Shown piece by piece: positions 11,807 to 23,167 of a DNA stretch of 64,000 nucleotides (position 1 is the first letter of the stretch; each line of letters opens with the position of its first letter). The stretch lies in the NCBI RefSeq assembly GCF_022965805.1, contig NC_133114.1:1758761-1822760 (forward strand). The letters are read 5' to 3'. The notes below the pieces were generated by a model, which saw nothing but the letters and a program-made list of their open reading frames with translations, made no database searches and was not told the origin of the DNA. The position numbers and the translations under genes are program-made. Origin of the DNA: Primulina eburnea (Eukaryota; Streptophyta; Magnoliopsida; Lamiales; Gesneriaceae).

Positions 11807-12956
11807 TGTTACGCCTTAAACGCATACAAATCTCGAGGATGAGATTAATGTTTTTAATGCTGTAACATATCCCAAAGTTTTTGTTTTGATGATACCAAAA
11901 CTTGGATTAAAAATGTACTAATGTTTTATATTGAGGCATGCAGAAAATTAAGAACAGGTTACGTTCGGAAGATCCGACATTCGGTTCGGACGGTCCGAAA
12001 TTGTGCAATTCAGAAGCAAAATAGAAGCTGTTCGGAAGCTGCGAGGAGAGCGTTCGGACGTTCCGAAGACGTGATCGGACGTTCCGAACACAAGCAATCA
12101 AATCACTTCAATGCGGAGACAAATTGATATGACTGATTGATCGAGTAAGATTTCGGACGCTACGAAGACATTTCGGACGCTACGAAGTGTTGAAGATTTC
12201 AAATCTCCGGAAACGCGGGAATGTTCGGACGGTACGAACTGGAGTTCGGACCTTCCGAAGCTGTGCATAGACGGTCTGAAAGAACTGTTCGGAAGCAACG
12301 AAGTTTGATCGGTTCCTCCGAAGCATATGTTCGGACCCTACGAAGTCAAAAACGGACGATCCGAAGTCATCCCAAAATTACGGAAATTGATTTCAATCAC
12401 ATCGGACGTTCCGAAGCATAAACAGAAGATCCGAACCTTGGCGTCCAAGACTAGTATAAATAGGCCTTTGAGGATGCATTTTTATAATATCCCACTCCAC
12501 TCTCTTGTCTCTTACAAAGCTTTCTACTATCTCTTGTGTGCGTTGATTAAAAGAGTTGTAATATCAAAAGAGTTGTAGAAAAAGAGTGAAAGTAATACTC
12601 TCGAGTGGGTTGTAAAGTTCGTGGCTATCCTTGGAGCCCTCAAGGCCAAGTAGACGCATCGAGGCGTGGTTGTAAAAGCTAGCTTGGAGCTCCTAAAGCC
12701 AAGTCGATATAGTGATACCTCGATCCTCATCGAGAAGGGGAGACGTAGACGATTCTTCGTCGAACTTCCATAAACATCTCTATCCCTCTTTACTTTACGC
12801 ATTTACTTTACTACGCATTTATTTTACGCACTTACTTTACGCATTCATTTTATTTGTGATTGTCCCTCAAGTCTTCCGCTTGCAATTTTTGCAAACTCGT
12901 TTTAAAAACGCTAAAGGGCCTAAAAGAACCTATTCACCCCCCCTTTAGGTTCTTCA
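11807..12956 (+). repeat. Copia B 5' LTR with palindrome array
   Basis: 1,150 bp. TATAAATA at 12455-12462 marks the probable promoter. Upstream of it, 11964-12440 holds about fourteen short inverted-repeat motifs of the type TTCGGA-N3-TCCGAA and near variants. Confidence 0.95.
12455..12462 (+). promoter_or_regulatory. TATA box of Copia B 5' LTR
   Basis: TATAAATA, directly downstream of the palindrome array, in the place expected of the U3/R promoter. Confidence 0.6.
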
Positions 12957-12990
12957 AGTGGTATCAGAGCAAGGTTTTTCAAAATCTTTT

Positions 12991-14544
12991 AAAATGGCCA
13001 ATCTAGCAAGCGAGTATGCCCAAGGACAATCCACAAATCGTCCCCCTCTTTTCAATGGTACTAATTACGGATATTGGAAAAATAGAATATCTCTATACAT
13101 CCAATCCGTCGATTACGACCTTTGGAAAATAACGGTGAAAGGTCCCTATATCCCCATGAAAACGGTGGATAATAAGGAAATTCCTAAGGGAATGGATGAC
13201 TTCACCAAGGACGATATGAAACTTATCTCTCAAAATGCTAAAGCTATGAATATTCTTCATTGTTCTCTAGATATGAATGAATACAACCGAATCTCGGCTT
13301 GTACCTCCGCCAAAGAGATTTGGGACAAATTGGAGATTTGCCACGAGGGAACCAATCAAGTCAAAGAAACGAAGATAGACCTTCTCCAACTCAAGTACGA
13401 GACCTTTGAGATGGAACCCAAGGAGGATATCGACACCATGTTCCGGCGACTCACCCAAATCATCAATGAGCTTGCCCAACTTGGTGAGAACTACCCAACT
13501 AAACAAGTGTGGAGGAGAGCCCTTCGAGCATTACCGGCGGAATGGGATGCAAAGCGCACGGCTATCATTGAATCCAACAAGGGAGATGCGGCATCCTACG
13601 ACCTTGATCAACTTCATGGGACCCTAAAGACCCATGAACTTGAAGTATCTACCCGGAAGGAGACAAAGAAAGATGACGACAAAGTAAAGGCGAAAGGGAT
13701 CGCCTTGACCAGTCAACTTGAAGATAGCGACGATGAAGAAATGGCACTCCTCACTAGAAAGTTCAAAAGATTCATGCGGAGTTCCAACTTCAACAAGAAA
13801 GACAAAAAGTTTGAGAAGGAAGTGACCTGCTACAACTGTCAACAAAAGGGTCACTATGCAAACGAGTGTCCCTCCAAGAAGAAGGCCGGCAAAGACAAGA
13901 AAAAGGCCCTTCTAGCCACGTGGAGCGACAGCGACAACGAAGAGGAGTCTACCCTATGCTTCATGGCGAAGGAAGATCATCTGACCGACTCGGATGACGA
14001 CGAGGTACCCTCTTACGATGAATTACTCTCCGCTTACACTAGTATGTACAATAAGGCTAAGTCACTTAGAAATGAGAATAAGCAACTTAAAACTGAACTA
14101 GAAGCTAGGATGCATGACAACACTAAGCTCAAGACAAACCTAAGAGACTTAGAGAAAGCCTTCAACAAGTTCAATGTGAGTAGCGGTAAACTAGAAAACC
14201 TCTTGAGCATGCAAAGGTGTAACTTCGACAAAGGAGGTCTAGGATATGAAAAGAAATCAGTCAACTTCGCTAGTCTTATCGCAAAGGCAAAACCAAGAAC
14301 ACCACCAACATGTACTTACTGTTGTAAGATAGGCCACATAAGACCTAAATGCAAGAAACTTAGACACCAACACAACAAGAATAGTTATTGGAAATGGATC
14401 CCCAAATCCCCAACTACTACTAACCCCAAAGGACCCAAAGAAACGGGTACCAACTATCAAACTGTATCTCAACCTTGTAGGGACAAAGGGGAGACAAGTC
14501 ATCGAGCACTTGGTATCTTGACAGTGGATGCTCTCGACACATGA
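12991..14544 (+). CDS. Copia B gag
   Basis: The gag frame begins with MANLASEYAQGQ at 12994, the first ATG with typical gag context after the primer-binding site; upstream in-frame codons are leader. Seen: NGTNYGYWKNRISLYI (gag N-terminal motif), an UBN2 core with AKEIWDKLE and NELAQLGENY, a CCHC knuckle CYNCQQKGHYANEC, an acidic stretch, a coiled-coil-like Lys/Glu-rich segment, and a second cysteine motif CTYCCKIGHIRPKC. The frame leaves the pol frame near 14490, where GAGA replaces the expected GA; this 2-bp duplication puts the gag frame out and it stops at 14544. Confidence 0.9.
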   Translation, partial: KMANLASEYAQGQSTNRPPLFNGTNYGYWKNRISLYIQSVDYDLWKITVKGPYIPMKTVDNKEIPKGMDDFTKDDMKLISQNAKAMNILHCSLDMNEYNRISACTSAKEIWDKLEICHEGTNQVKETKIDLLQLKYETFEMEPKEDIDTMFRRLTQIINELAQLGENYPTKQVWRRALRALPAEWDAKRTAIIESNKGDAASYDLDQLHGTLKTHELEVSTRKETKKDDDKVKAKGIALTSQLEDSDDEEMALLTRKFKRFMRSSNFNKKDKKFEKEVTCYNCQQKGHYANECPSKKKAGKDKKKALLATWSDSDNEEESTLCFMAKEDHLTDSDDDEVPSYDELLSAYTSMYNKAKSLRNENKQLKTELEARMHDNTKLKTNLRDLEKAFNKFNVSSGKLENLLSMQRCNFDKGGLGYEKKSVNFASLIAKAKPRTPPTCTYCCKIGHIRPKCKKLRHQHNKNSYWKWIPKSPTTTNPKGPKETGTNYQTVSQPCRDKGETSHRALGILTVDALDT

Positions 14545-15698
14545 CGGGAGAAAAGAAGCTGCTACAATCCATTCGACCAAAAGAAAAGGGATCGGTGACC
14601 TTCGGAGACAACAGCAAAGGGATCATAGAAGGCATCGGCTCAATAGGTATATCTAACTCTACTATTATTGATGATGTACTTCTTGTGAAAGGGCTTAAAC
14701 ATAACCTCCTAAGCATTAGTCAATTGTGCGATAGGGGTTATGAAGTCAAATTCACACCACACGATTGCACTGTATCACTCACAACTGACAAAACCATTAG
14801 TTTCAAAGGTTATAGAAGTGAAAATGTTTACAAGGTCGATTTAAAGATTTCATCTTTTTCAAAAATAAAAAGCCTTGTAACATTAAACGTTGATGACAAC
14901 ATTCTTTGGCATAGACGACTTGGTCATGTTGGGATGAGCACCATAGAAAAACTTTTAAAACTTGACCTAGTTTCCGGAATGCCAAAGCTGAATTTAAAAT
15001 TAGATTCTTTTTGTGATGCTTGTCAACTTGGTAAACACACAAAGGAATCTTTCAAAAATAAAAATTTTGTATCCACTTCTATGCCCCTTGAATTACTTCA
15101 CCTAGATTTATGTGGTCCCTCGAGGACAACTAGTCTAGGAGGAAAATCTTATGCTTTTGTCATTGTAGATGATTTTTCACGTTTTACTTGGACATTGTTT
15201 TTAGCCCACAAAAATGATGCCTTTGATCATTTCAAAATTTTTGTCAAAAAGGTTGAAAATGAGAAAAATCTTTTGATCAAACAAATCCGTAGTGACCACG
15301 GAACGGAATTTCAAAATGAAAATTTTTCAATTTTTTGTCAAAGCAAAGGCATTGGTCACAACTTTTCTTGTCCTAGAACTCCTCAACAAAACGGTGTCGT
15401 TGAGAGGAAGAATAGGACCCTAGTAGAGATTGCAAGGACCATGCTATGTGAGCATTCTCTACCAAAATATTTTTGGGCTGAAGCAATGAGTTCTGCTTGT
15501 TACATCATCAATCACGTATCAATAAGGCCAATTCTCAAGAAAACTCCATACGAACTATGGAGAGGGAGAAAGCCTAACATTTCTTACTTCCGCGCTTTTG
15601 GATCAAAATGCTTCATCCACAACAATGGTAAGGACAACCTGGGTAAGTTCGATGCTAAATCGGACAAAGAACTGTTGTTTCTGATGATGATGATATAG
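14500..15698 (+). pseudogene. Copia B protease and integrase (shifted frame, truncated)
   Basis: In the frame of 14541 the protease motif WYLDSGCSRHMTG spans about 14511-14549, upstream of any ATG, so it must once have been read through from gag. The integrase follows: HRRLGHVG and CDACQLGK (zinc-binding part), LHLDLCGP, IRSDHGTEF and GVVERKNRTL (DDE triad). Soon after GKFDAKSDK, near 15670, the usual linker is lost and the frame ends at TAG 15696-15698. The next block resumes in another frame with an acidic DDDDIDI stretch, so a deletion removed the integrase tail. Confidence 0.88.
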
Positions 15699-15715
15699 AT
15701 ATCCTTGGCGAAAAG

Positions 15716-17413
15716 TTGGAGTCCACAAGCCTAGATGATGTTCCTAAAGATCAAGAGGACGCACCTCTTCCGAAGGAGTGGACTACACACAAGGATCATC
15801 CCATGGACCTCATCATTGGTAGCCCATCGAAGGGAGTATCTACTCGCTCTTCTAATATGTGCAATTATCTTGTTTTTCTTTCTCACATAGAGCCTAAGAA
15901 CATAGAAGAAGCTTTACTTGATGATTCTTGGATTATTGCCATGCAAGATGAACTAAATGAATTTAGAAGGAATAAAGTTTGGAATCTTGTACCTAGACCC
16001 ACTGATAGACCTGTCATAGGAACTAAATGGGTATTTAGGAACAAGTTAGATGAGCATGGTACAATCACTAGAAATAAAGCTAGGCTAGTAGCTAAAGGAT
16101 ATAGTCAAGAAGAGGGAATTGATTATGATGAGACTTATGCCCCTGTTGCTAGACTAGAATCCATTCGCATGCTACTTGCTTTTGCTTGCTCTAGAGACTT
16201 TAAATTGTTTCAAATGGATGTTAAAAGTGCTTTTCTTAATGGTGATTTGAAAGAAGAAGTGTATGTTGAGCAACCTATTGGTTTTGAAGATGTGCACTTA
16301 TCTGATTATGTGTATAAACTTGATAAGGCTTTGTATGGTTTGAAACAAGCTCCTAGAGCTTGGTATGAGAAATTATCTACCTTTTTGCTGTCTAATGGTT
16401 TTTGTAGAGGTAAAGTTGATATTACCTTATTTACCTTGACTAAAAATAATGATTTGCTGATAGTACAAATATATGTAGATGATATTATTTTTGGTGCTAC
16501 TAATGAACACTTGTGTAGAGATTTTTCGAAGCTTATGCAGGATCACTTTGAGATGAGCATGATGGGCGAGCTCAACTACTTCCTTGGTCTCCAAATCAAG
16601 CAATGCAAGGATGGTTTCTTTGTCAACCAAGGAAAGTACATCAAGGATATGCTAAAAAAATTTGGGATGGAGTCTTCCAAATCCTCATCCACACCTATGA
16701 GCACGACAGTCAGACTCGACAAAGATGAGGGAGGTAAACCTGTTGACCAAAAGTTATTTCGTAGCATGATTGGCTCCCTACTCTATGCGACTGCTAGTAG
16801 ACCTGACATTATATTTAGTGTTTGCTTGTGTGCACGATTTCAATCATGTCCAAAGGAATCACACTTATTCGCCTTAAAACGCATTTTCAAATATCTTTCA
16901 AATACTCCAAATCTCGGATTATGGTATTCTAAGAACTCATTTTTCGATTTAAAAGCTTACTGTGATGCCGACTTTGGAGGATATAAGGTGGATAGAAAGA
17001 GCACTAGTGGAACTTGTTTCTTTTTGGGAAATTGCTTGGTGTCATGGTTTTCTAAAAAGCAAAACTGTGTTGCACTTTCAACGACCGAGGCCGAGTATAT
17101 GGCTGCCGGTAGTTGTTGTGCACAAATTCTTTGGATGAAGTATCAATTACTCGACTATGGTGTTACTTTTTCAAAAATTCCAATCTTTTGTGATAATACA
17201 AGCACCATATGTCTAACAAAGAATCCAGTTCAACATTCTCGTACTAAACATATTGACATTCGACATCATTTCATTCGTGATCACATTGAGCAAAATGATG
17301 TTGAACTTCACTATGTTGACACCAAGAATCAAATTGCTGATATTTTTACAAAACCACTAGATGAATCTACTTTTACTCGTTTGCGTGGTGAACTTGGCAT
17401 GATTGAGTTGTAA
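15716..17413 (+). CDS. Copia B reverse transcriptase and RNase H
   Basis: Open frame ending TAA at 17411-17413. RVT_2 motifs in order: [58 protein letters not shown], the active-site box [18 protein letters not shown], and [13 protein letters not shown]. RNase H motifs: [41 protein letters not shown] and [13 protein letters not shown]. The frame lies out of phase with integrase because of the deletion near 15670. It has no natural start; translation would need the intact polyprotein. Confidence 0.92.
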   Translation: MESTSLDDVPKDQEDAPLPKEWTTHKDHPMDLIIGSPSKGVSTRSSNMCNYLVFLSHIEPKNIEEALLDDSWIIAMQDELNEFRRNKVWNLVPRPTDRPVIGTKWVFRNKLDEHGTITRNKARLVAKGYSQEEGIDYDETYAPVARLESIRMLLAFACSRDFKLFQMDVKSAFLNGDLKEEVYVEQPIGFEDVHLSDYVYKLDKALYGLKQAPRAWYEKLSTFLLSNGFCRGKVDITLFTLTKNNDLLIVQIYVDDIIFGATNEHLCRDFSKLMQDHFEMSMMGELNYFLGLQIKQCKDGFFVNQGKYIKDMLKKFGMESSKSSSTPMSTTVRLDKDEGGKPVDQKLFRSMIGSLLYATASRPDIIFSVCLCARFQSCPKESHLFALKRIFKYLSNTPNLGLWYSKNSFFDLKAYCDADFGGYKVDRKSTSGTCFFLGNCLVSWFSKKQNCVALSTTEAEYMAAGSCCAQILWMKYQLLDYGVTFSKIPIFCDNTSTICLTKNPVQHSRTKHIDIRHHFIRDHIEQNDVELHYVDTKNQIADIFTKPLDESTFTRLRGELGMIEL

Positions 17414-17894
17414 ACACTAGTCGAATACTCTCGTACATATTTGTTAAATTGAGGGGGAGTATTATTAATGTAAGCATTATAATGACGGATAATACAAATT
17501 AATTGTATTTATCCATAATTATGGCTCAACATTCCATCGAGGCTGAGATGAGGAGACATAGAGAGTCGCGGGATGCGGATTCTTAGATTATGTTTTTTGT
17601 TATTTTTGTTTATTTTATCTTTATGCATCATTGTATAAAAGACTTGCATTTATTAGTGGATATTTTACCTGTTTATTTGTCTCTCTTTATGCTTATGTCT
17701 TTTTGCTTATCACAAAAAGGGGGAGAATTTATTTGGTTAAAATTGCTATTAATTGGTTATTAAATTCGCCTTAATTCAACCTCTTAGACTTGTTATTTGA
17801 TTAAGGGGGAGTTATTTAATAACCATTTCGATTATGTTGATTATTGTTATCTCAATTTTTAACCAAGTTTTGTGATCATCAAAAAGGGGGAGAT
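17414..17894 (+). other. Copia B 3' untranslated region with repeated purine tracts
   Basis: 480 bp without a gene. Four polypurine runs are present (near 17451, 17717, 17804, and the last one abutting the LTR at 17881-17894). The last is the probable plus-strand primer; the others resemble it. Confidence 0.7.
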
Positions 17895-19044
17895 TGTTAC
17901 GCCTTAAACGCATACAAATCTCGAGGATGAGATTAATGTTTTTAATGCTGTAACATATCCCAAAATTTTTGTTTTGATGATACCAAAACTTGGATTAAAA
18001 ATGTACTAATGTTTTATATTGAGGCATGCAGAAAATTAAGAACAGGTTACGTTCGGAAGATCCGACATTCGGTTCGGACGGTCCGAAATTGTGCAATTCA
18101 GAAGCAAAATAGAAGCTGTTCGGAAGCTGCGAGGAGAGCGTTCGGACGTTCCGAAGACGTGATCGGACGTTCCGAACACAAGCAATCAAATCACTTCAAT
18201 GCGGAGACAAATTGATATGACTGATTGATCGAGTAAGATTTCGGACGCTACGAAGACATTTCGGACGCTACGAAGTGTTGAAGATTTCAAATCTCCGGAA
18301 ACGCGGGAATGTTCGGACGGTACGAACTGGAGTTCGGACCTTCCGAAGCTGTGCATAGACGGTCTGAAAGAACTGTTCGGAAGCAACGAAGTTTGATCGG
18401 TTCCTCCGAAGCATATGTTCGGACCCTACGAAGTCAAAAACGGACGATCCGAAGTCATCCCAAAATTACGGAAATTGATTTCAATCACATCGGACGTTCC
18501 GAAGCATAAACAGAAGATCCGAACCTTGGCGTCCAAGACTAGTATAAATAGGCCTTTGAGGATGCATTTTTATAATATCCCACTCCACTCTCTTGTCTCT
18601 TACAAAGCTTTCTACTATCTCTTGTGTGCGTTGATTAAAAGAGTTGTAATATCAAAAGAGTTGTAGAAAAAGAGTGAAAGTAATACTCTCGAGTGGGTTG
18701 TAAAGTTCGTGGCTATCCTTGGAGCCCTCAAGGCCAAGTAGACGCATCGAGGCGTGGTTGTAAAAGCTAGCTTGGAGCTCCTAAAGCCAAGTCGATATAG
18801 TGATACCTCGATCCTCATCGAGAAGGGGAGACGTAGACGATTCTTCGTCGAACTTCCATAAACATCTCTATCCCTCTTTACTTTACGCATTTACTTTACT
18901 ACGCATTTATTTTACGCACTTACTTTACGCATTCATTTTATTTGTGATTGTCCCTCAAGTCTTCCGCTTGCAATTTTTGCAAACTCGTTTTAAAAACGCT
19001 AAAGGGCCTAAAAGAACCTATTCACCCCCCCTTTAGGTTCTTCA
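17895..19044 (+). repeat. Copia B 3' LTR
   Basis: Near-identical to the 5' LTR. TATAAATA at 18543-18550 and the same palindrome array at about 18052-18528. Confidence 0.95.
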
Positions 19045-19049
19045 GAAGC

Positions 19050-20734
19050 CAAGTGAGGAGATACAAGCTCCTAGAAGAACCGAGAGAGTCTCGAGACCAC
19101 CTGTGAGGTATGGTCTGCTTCTTGAAGAGGGCCTTGATGAGCCTAACCTTGGATGTGATCCAAGGACCTTCAAGGAAGCGTTATCGGATGCCGATTCATC
19201 CAAGTGGCTTGAAGCAATGGAATCTGAGATGAATTCCATGCATTCGAACCAAGTGTGGAATCTCGTGGATCCACCTGAGGGAATTGTTCCCATAGGGTGT
19301 AAATGGATTTACAAGAGGAAACTTGGGGCGGATGGGAAGGTATTGACCTTCAAGGCGCGATTGGTAGCAAAAGGGTATACTCAAAGGCAAGGTGTTGACT
19401 ATGAGGAAACCTTTTCTCCAGTTGCGATGTTCAAGTCCATTAGGATATTGCTAGCCATAGCTGCATGGTATGACTATGAGATATGGCAGATGGATGTTAA
19501 GACAGCCTTCCTTAATGGGGATATTAAGGAAGAGATTTACATGTCTCAACCTGAGGGTTTCACATCTATCGGAAGTGAGCATATGGTATGCAAACTTCAA
19601 AGATCTATTTATGGTCTTAAGCAGGCATCGAGGAGTTGGAACCTCAGATTCGATAGTACAATCAAAGAGTTTGGTTTTACTAAGAATCCTGAGGAACCCT
19701 GTGTGTATAAGAAGGTCAGTGGGAGTGCTGTGACATTCCTAGTTCTTTATGTTGATGACATTCTACTCATTGGGAATGATGTAGGAATGTTGCAATCAAC
19801 AAAGATATGGTTAGCAAGTAAGTTCTCAATGCAGGACTTGGGTGAAGCATCTTTTGTATTGGGAATACAGATCTATAGAGATAGATCAAAAAGATTGCTT
19901 GGTCTCACCCAGTCCACGTACATTGATACCATCGTGAAGCGGTTCTCGATGGATGAGTCCAAGAGAGGACATCTACCAATGTGTCATGGCGTGTCCCTAT
20001 CCAAGTCTATGTCTCCCAAGACTGATGCAGAGATAGCGGCGATGACACGAATTCCGTATGCTTCGGCTATTGGTAGTATCATGTATGGGATGATATCTAC
20101 ACGTCCTGACGTGGCATTTGCACTAAGTGTAGTGAGTAGATATCAATCCAACCCTGGTCTTCCACACTGGAAAGCTGTGAAAGACATCCTCAAGTATTTG
20201 AGAAGGACCAATAAGTTGTTTTTGGTCTATGGGGGTGGAGAACTAAAATTGGAAGGCTATACCGACTCTAGCTTCCAAAGCGATGTTGATGACTCGAAGT
20301 CAACCTCCGGATTCATATTCATGCTCAATGGTGGTGCTGTCTCTTGGAAGAGTTCCAAGCAAGACAGTACAGCGGATTCCACCACTGAGGCAGAATACAT
20401 TGCTGCATCGGCTGCAGCAAAGGAGGCTGTTTGGATTAGGAATTTCGTCCAAGAGTTGGGCGTCATTCCAAATGGAGTTGCTCCTATCCCGGTGATGTGC
20501 GACAACACGGGAGCCATAGCTCAGGCGAAGGAGCCAAGGTCTCATCAGAAGTCCAAACATGTATTGAGAAAGTACCACATCCTCAGAGAGATCGTGGAAC
20601 GAGGAGAAGTGTCGATCGACAAAGTCGGCTCCGCAGATAATGTTGCTGATCCACTAACCAAGCCTTTACCAGGACCATCATTCGAGAAGCATCGCGAATC
20701 AATGGGTCTAAAGTATATGGGTAGTTGGCTCTAG
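19050..20734 (+). CDS. Copia A reverse transcriptase and RNase H (3' part of pol)
   Basis: This is the second half of the Copia A polyprotein. Dropping Copia B plus one GAAGC duplication joins base 11806 to 19050 in the same frame, which shows the insertion hit an otherwise open pol. Seen in order: the NQVWNLV and GCKWIYKRK start of RVT_2, [34 protein letters not shown], the catalytic YVDDILL box, GSIMYGMISTRPD, and the RNase H part with SKSTSGFIFML, ADSTTEAEYIAAS and KHVLRKYHILRE. TAG ends the frame at 20732-20734, just before the purine tract. As it stands it has no start of its own. Confidence 0.93.
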
Positions 20735-20748
20735 TGCAAGTGGGAGAT

Positions 20749-22828
20749 TGTTAGAGTAGGTGCACGTCGAGCCAAGTGTTGGCCGACTGTTCACGATGAA
20801 ACTCTTTGTATAAACGATCTTTATTTTAATAATATTTGAATTTATTAATTTGGCGCATCTTTATCTTTATACTCATGCTAGTTGCATAGATAAAGTCCTT
20901 GAATATACAAATAGTAGAAAGAATATGAGATGCTCATATGATGAGTATCATGAAACTCATATTTGGAATACTGTATATTCTAAACCGTTCCTAGTCGATT
21001 CAGCCGCCACTAAGAAGGATATAGGCCGCTCGAGTTAGAGACTAGTATCTGCGATGTGAGTACCATGTTTCATTGGTAGGGGACATTGTGATGTCCGAGC
21101 ATGCAGATAGGTGCTCCTTGTAGAGTGCACTGAACAACCCTCCATAAAAGGACTTTCCAAGTGGTTCTCACTTATCGAGTGGAAAAGTCCTGGTTTATGG
21201 TTGTACAGAATTAGTCCTTATGACCCGGGACAACATTGAGACTCTATGTGCTAGCGTTTCACTTTGACTTGTTTACCGACTCTTATGGGGTCATTAGGTG
21301 GCAAAGTTGGGTGTTACGGCGAAACATATAGGAGTCGATGCATTGTAGTCGGGGATTCACCGCTTACCTACGGGTATGGATATCCTATGTGTTTATCATG
21401 TATGTGTGGGTTGAAATCTCTGATCAGAGTATGGTGGTAATTATGAAAGGGGTTTCATAGATTACACCATCGATGCAACCACGACATGACACATAGTATC
21501 GATTCATTGACAACTCTCGATAAACCAATAGTTGTCGAATCGGTCGGGATATATGAGTTGAAGGGACCGTACTGTACGCTAACCATAATTGAATGGTTCT
21601 TGCAGGCACTATCATGTGATACCTAGGGAATCACGTAAGCGATGCTGCTAGGCGTTTAACGTGATTGGTTGGGTACTATCAGACTTGAGTTCTGACGTTC
21701 TTACTATCAAGGAGTTGATAAGTAAGAATGGAGCAATTGGGGTATGCTCATATAAGGACATGTTTAGTCCGAATCACATAGAGATGTGAACCCACGGCTA
21801 GTTGTATCAATGAACCATTGAGGGCCACACAAGTACTTGCTTTGTAAATCCCGAGGAGAAGTAAAATAGTTCAATGTGTTGAACGGCTTATAAATGTGTT
21901 TATAAGCGTAAAGAAAATTAGAAGTATGACTTCTATGAGAGAAATATAAATTTTAATTTATGGAAGTGTTCCTAAGATTAAAATTTGGCCAAGTAAATAA
22001 TGTAGTTGAAAATTGTGATTTTCATAAACATTGTTGTGGACTAAATTAAATTAATTCAAGTGTTGAATTAATTAAACACTAGTGGACCAAGTAGAGTCTA
22101 AATAATTAAATTAATTCAAGTGTTGAATTAATTAAATAATATTGAGTCTTGTAGAGCTCAATTTAAATAATTATTTAACTAGTGGGACTTGAGTAAAATC
22201 AAGTAATATTTAATTTATCTCAAATGTGTTTGAGATAATAAAATTTAGTCTATGGTTTTTAATGTGTTAAAAACCATATAATATATAAGTGAGACATGTA
22301 GGGTTTGCATGCTTGGGAGGTGAAGAGACTTCAATACTTTTTAATAAAATAATGCATGGCATGGGAAACATCTTTTTCCACTTTTCCCACACCCAAGTCT
22401 AGACTTCACTCCCTAACTTGTATCTCTCCTTGGCCGAAAATTTGAAGGATTTTTCTCTCAAATTTTTCTTTCTTTTGTTCTTCATTTTCTTGGAGAAAAA
22501 TTCTTCTCTTTGATAAATCCTTAAGTTTTTCTAGTGCAAAACTTAAGGGGATTTACATAGCCAAGTGGTGGGCCTTATTCTTGAAGGGGAAAAGAAGGAG
22601 CTTGTAGATTTCTCTACCAAAACAAGAGCTTTGTTATTTTAAACAAAGTTGGAGCCATTTCATCAACTCTAAGGAGTTGATAGGTAAATTTCTAAAAACA
22701 TCCTATGTATGTTTTGTTTTTGTAAATATTGCACAAAACCATTTTTCATGGGGGCCGAAATTTTGCTCTTAAAATTTTAATTTTTCGCTTCCGTTGCGTT
22801 TCCGGCCTCCGTAACCGGTCCGCTTTCA
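20749..22828 (+). repeat. Copia A 3' LTR
   Basis: 2,080 bp, differing from the 5' LTR at about five positions seen by eye. TATA-like box at 22282-22288; preceded by the purine tract at 20738-20748. Confidence 0.95.
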
Positions 22829-22974
22829 GTAGCGCACGCCTTACATGAATACCGGGAGCATCAACCACCTCGAGAGTTTAATCAAGGATTTTTACCGGGA
22901 GCTCTCACCTCCTCCGTTTAGGTATCGAGGATTCCACTCACATGGCTCGATCTAAACCTGGCTCTGATACCACT

Positions 22975-23162
22975 TGTTAACACCAATGGAATCCGGATAT
23001 CTCCACACTGGTATGATATTGTCCACTTTGGGTTTTAACCCTCATGTTTTGCTTTTGGAACCACCCAAAAGGCCTCATACCAATGGAGATATCATTCCAT
23101 CTTTATTAACCCATGATCTTTCTCTAGATCTTCCAATGTGTGACTTTGGTTGCATCCCAACA
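22975..23162 (-). repeat. TRIM LTR, 5' copy (right)
   Basis: Begins TGTTAACACC and ends CATCCCAACA on the plus strand; the primer-binding site abuts it at 22960-22974 and the AAAGC duplication follows at 23163. Confidence 0.88.
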
Positions 23163-23167
23163 AAAGC

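Larger units (their letters stand above)
11807..19044 (+). mobile_element. Copia B: Ty1/Copia LTR retrotransposon nested in Copia A pol
   Basis: 7,238 bp with 1,150-bp LTRs (11807-12956, 17895-19044), starting TGTTACGCC and ending GTTCTTCA. GAAGC duplications flank it (11802-11806, 19045-19049). The primer-binding site TGGTATCAGAGC is at 12959-12970 and the 3' purine tract AAAAAGGGGGAGAT at 17881-17894. I see one difference between the LTRs (11877 G, 17965 A), so it is younger than its host Copia A. The coding region carries a frameshift before protease and a deletion before RT, so this copy is not autonomous. Confidence 0.96.
5638..22828 (+). mobile_element. Copia A: full-length Ty1/Copia LTR retrotransposon interrupted by Copia B
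   Basis: Two 2,080-bp LTRs (5638-7717, 20749-22828) start TGTTAGAG and end CTTTCA. Perfect 5-bp duplications GTAGC flank the element (5633-5637, 22829-22833). The primer-binding site TGGTATCCGAGC is at 7720-7731 and a purine tract AAGTGGGAGAT ends at 20748. The protein order gag, protease, integrase, RT, RNase H is the Copia order. By eye only about five differences separate the LTRs (near 5762, 6194, 7255, 7335, 7707), so insertion was recent. Without Copia B and one target duplication the element is about 9.9 kb, long for Copia because of the LTRs and a 1.84-kb leader. Confidence 0.96.
5345..23162 (-). mobile_element. TRIM/SMART-type small LTR element, split by Copia A
   Basis: Two 188-189-bp LTRs (5345-5533 and 22975-23162) begin TGTTA and end CCCAACA and are nearly identical. 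Direct AAAGC duplications flank the pair at 5340-5344 and 23163-23167. On the minus strand the 5' LTR is the right copy; it is followed by AGTGGTATCAGAGCC, a tRNA-Met primer-binding site (22960-22974). A purine tract (GAGGGGAGGAT on the minus strand, 5534-5544) precedes the left LTR. The internal part is only about 245 bp and non-coding, as expected of terminal-repeat retrotransposons in miniature, which depend on enzymes from other elements. Copia A is inserted in the internal part. The element lies in the upstream intron of the ACBP remnant. Confidence 0.9.

Noticed and set aside
11964..12440. Heat-shock elements in the Copia B LTR
   Set aside because: TTC and GAA triplets are one base apart (TTCCGAA) rather than two, so the HSE consensus is not met.
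11921..12448. Overlapping open frames on both strands in the Copia B LTR with SEP/GRSE-like peptide repeats
   Set aside because: They are translations of the DNA palindrome array, identical in both LTRs; there is no sign of codon selection.
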